Shown here: piece by piece, positions 62,842 to 64,000 of the stretch | How the letters are laid out: each line of letters begins with the position of its first letter | Position numbering within the stretch: position 1 is the stretch's first letter | DNA from: Bin5 sp965218625 | Lineage (GTDB): Bacteria > Chloroflexota > Anaerolineae > Caldilineales > Caldilineaceae | Reading direction: 5' to 3' | DNA length: 64,000 nucleotides | Assembly: GCA_965218625.1 (NCBI GenBank) | Contig: CBDCLG010000011.1 | Location: 62,001-126,000, forward strand | Made by a program: the position numbers and the translations under genes | The notes under the pieces: model-generated | Databases searched by the model: none | What the model saw: only the letters and a program-made list of their open reading frames with translations | Told to the model about the DNA's origin: nothing

Positions 62842-63894
62842 ATGCAGAACAGTTATCGCGCCGCCGTCGTCGGCCTCTCGGGCATCTCTGCCAACCGGCC
62901 CGCGCCGGACCCCGAAAGCATCCTCAAAACGCCCAGCCCGTCCTCGCATCTGGGCGCCTACCACCTGTTGCCGCAGACCGACGTTGTTGCCGTTTGCGAT
63001 CTGAAAACGGAGCTGTTCGAGAAGGTGGCGCAAACGTGGGGGCAGGAGTTCGGCGAGCTGGAGACCTACACTGACTACCGCGCCATGATCGAGCGCGAGA
63101 ATCTGGACATTCTGAGCGTCTGCACCTCCGACAATCGCCACGCCGACATCGTCATCGCCGCCGCCAACGCCGGCGTCAAGGGCATCATCTGCGAGAAGCC
63201 GCTCGCCACCACCGTCGACGAAGCAACGCGCATGATCGAGGCCTGCGAGGCCAGCGGCTCACTGCTTGTCGTCGACCACACCAACCGCTGGCGCCCCCAC
63301 TACGACGTCGCCCGCGAGGCGATCCGTAGCGGCTCGGTCGGCAAGGTGCACCGCATCGTGGCCCACCTCGGCACCCCGCGCGCGATGCTCTTCCGCAATG
63401 GCACCCACCTCGTCGACGGCGTCTGCTTCTTCGCCGACTCCGAGCCCGAGTGGGTCTTCGCCGAGCTCGAACCGGGCTACGACCACTACGACTCCTACCA
63501 GGGCGACGGCGGACGCGACCCGGCAACAGACCCGGCGGCCTCCGCCTACGTTCACTTTCGCAACGGCGTGCGCGCATTCATCAATCTCGCCAAAGAGCAG
63601 TTCCAGGACAGCTTCCGCTTCCAGGTGTTCGGCGAAACCGGCCTGATCGAAGTCCACAACAGCCGCGTCATCCGCCGCGACCGCAACACGACCGAATTCT
63701 TCCCCTTACCTGGCCACCAGCTGATCGGCATCCCCGCCTGTGTCGCCGAACTGATCAACGCAATCGAAAACGGCGGCGAACTGCTCAGCCCGGCGCGGGA
63801 GGCCAAGAAGACGGTCGAAATCCTTGTCGGCATCCTGCAGTCCCACGCGCGCGGCAACGTCCGCGTCGACCTGCCGCTGCCGCCGGGACACTGA
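62842..63894 (+). CDS. Gfo/Idh/MocA family oxidoreductase
   Basis: 350 residues from the ATG at 62842, four bases after the Ldh2 stop and preceded by GGGGAGGAG. The glycine loop is degenerate (VVGLSGISANRPAPD). CEKPLATTVDEATRMIEAC holds the EKP motif, and LVVDHTNRWRPHYDVAREAI follows. The region FRNGTHLVDGVCFFADSEPEWVFAELE provides the His/Asp pair of the substrate domain. It likely works on the same substrate as the upstream dehydrogenases. Confidence 0.9.
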   Translation: MQNSYRAAVVGLSGISANRPAPDPESILKTPSPSSHLGAYHLLPQTDVVAVCDLKTELFEKVAQTWGQEFGELETYTDYRAMIERENLDILSVCTSDNRHADIVIAAANAGVKGIICEKPLATTVDEATRMIEACEASGSLLVVDHTNRWRPHYDVAREAIRSGSVGKVHRIVAHLGTPRAMLFRNGTHLVDGVCFFADSEPEWVFAELEPGYDHYDSYQGDGGRDPATDPAASAYVHFRNGVRAFINLAKEQFQDSFRFQVFGETGLIEVHNSRVIRRDRNTTEFFPLPGHQLIGIPACVAELINAIENGGELLSPAREAKKTVEILVGILQSHARGNVRVDLPLPPGH

Positions 63895-63899
63895 GAAGT

Positions 63900-64000
63900 A
63901 TGCGAGCGGTCCGCGACCAAAGCAAACACACCGTCGCCGATCAGGACAGCTACGGGCCCGAACTGACCTGCCCCAACCCGCGCGGCTGGTACCATTCGGT
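63900..64000 (+). CDS. Unidentified protein, 5' end only (cut by window edge)
   Basis: An ATG at 63900, 6 bp after the previous stop, opens a frame still open at the end of the window: 33 residues beginning MRAVRDQSKHTVADQDSYG and containing ELTCPNPRGWYHS. Spacing suggests it belongs to the same operon. Too little is visible for a family assignment. Confidence 0.45.
   Translation, partial: MRAVRDQSKHTVADQDSYGPELTCPNPRGWYHS

Overview
The window is high-GC bacterial chromosome. It carries single-copy housekeeping genes (a type-2-like ileS 3' end, gcvH, cmk, an rluB-type pseudouridine synthase, secD and secF, mgtE, a D,D-carboxypeptidase) among a very large accessory complement of ABC importers, short-chain dehydrogenases, Gfo/Idh/MocA oxidoreductases, a sulfatase, a P450 and a phytanoyl-CoA-type dioxygenase. 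Lipoprotein binding proteins with Ala/Glu-rich linkers, the gene style and the catabolic load suggest a heterotrophic Chloroflexota, perhaps Caldilineales-like or a related lineage of sponges or soil. No rRNA or tRNA is present, so this is inference.

Layout. 1-3058: end of ileS, gcvH, and a lipoprotein binding protein. 3282-5816: an SDR / MaoC-like hydratase / SDR cassette ending in a frameshifted SDR remnant. 5961-13038: a branched-chain-amino-acid-type ABC importer with two tandem paralogous binding proteins, two permeases and two ATPases. 13078-16900: aminotransferase, 3-hydroxyacyl-CoA/carnitine-dehydrogenase-like enzyme, aminotransferase. 16994-30249 (minus strand): a 1532-residue fused membrane protein, mgtE, a dehydrogenase E1 alpha subunit, cmk, pseudouridine synthase, D,D-carboxypeptidase, secF and secD. 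30609-33877: a scarred region holding an orphan helical protein, 81-bp tandem repeats, a dead IS3-family element and a 5'-truncated, doubly frameshifted glycosidase-like gene. 33889-37247: enolase-superfamily dehydratase, FAD monooxygenase and SDR. 37322-37500: a compact unit with a promoter, very strong Shine-Dalgarno site, 19-codon ORF, two mutually exclusive RNA helices and a terminator-like hairpin. 37582-39122: P450 behind a strong promoter with a Rex-like operator. 39198-42417: ThuA-like protein, Gfo/Idh/MocA, RtcB homologue. 42433-51462 (minus strand): DUF6295-like protein, dienelactone hydrolase, sulfatase, two MTAP/PNP-type phosphorylases and an SsuBC/NitT-type importer with two binding proteins, its permease broken by an in-frame TAG. 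51503-52723: an intact IS5-family element. 52780-53529: PhyH dioxygenase. 54273-58364: oligopeptide-type importer (binding protein with an in-frame TAG in its signal peptide, two permeases, no ATPases). 58408-59974: an AT-richer island with a truncated ApaLI-like restriction endonuclease and an intact DNA methyltransferase. 60058-64000: Gfo/Idh/MocA, Ldh2-type dehydrogenase, Gfo/Idh/MocA and a gene cut by the window edge.

The accessory genes fit a lifestyle of importing and oxidising diverse small organics: importers feed SDR, Gfo/Idh, aminotransferase and hydratase cassettes. Genome decay is visible at several points (premature TAGs, compensating frameshifts, IS scars, a decapitated R-M system). 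The most novel-looking object is the small RNA/leader-peptide unit at 37322-37500.
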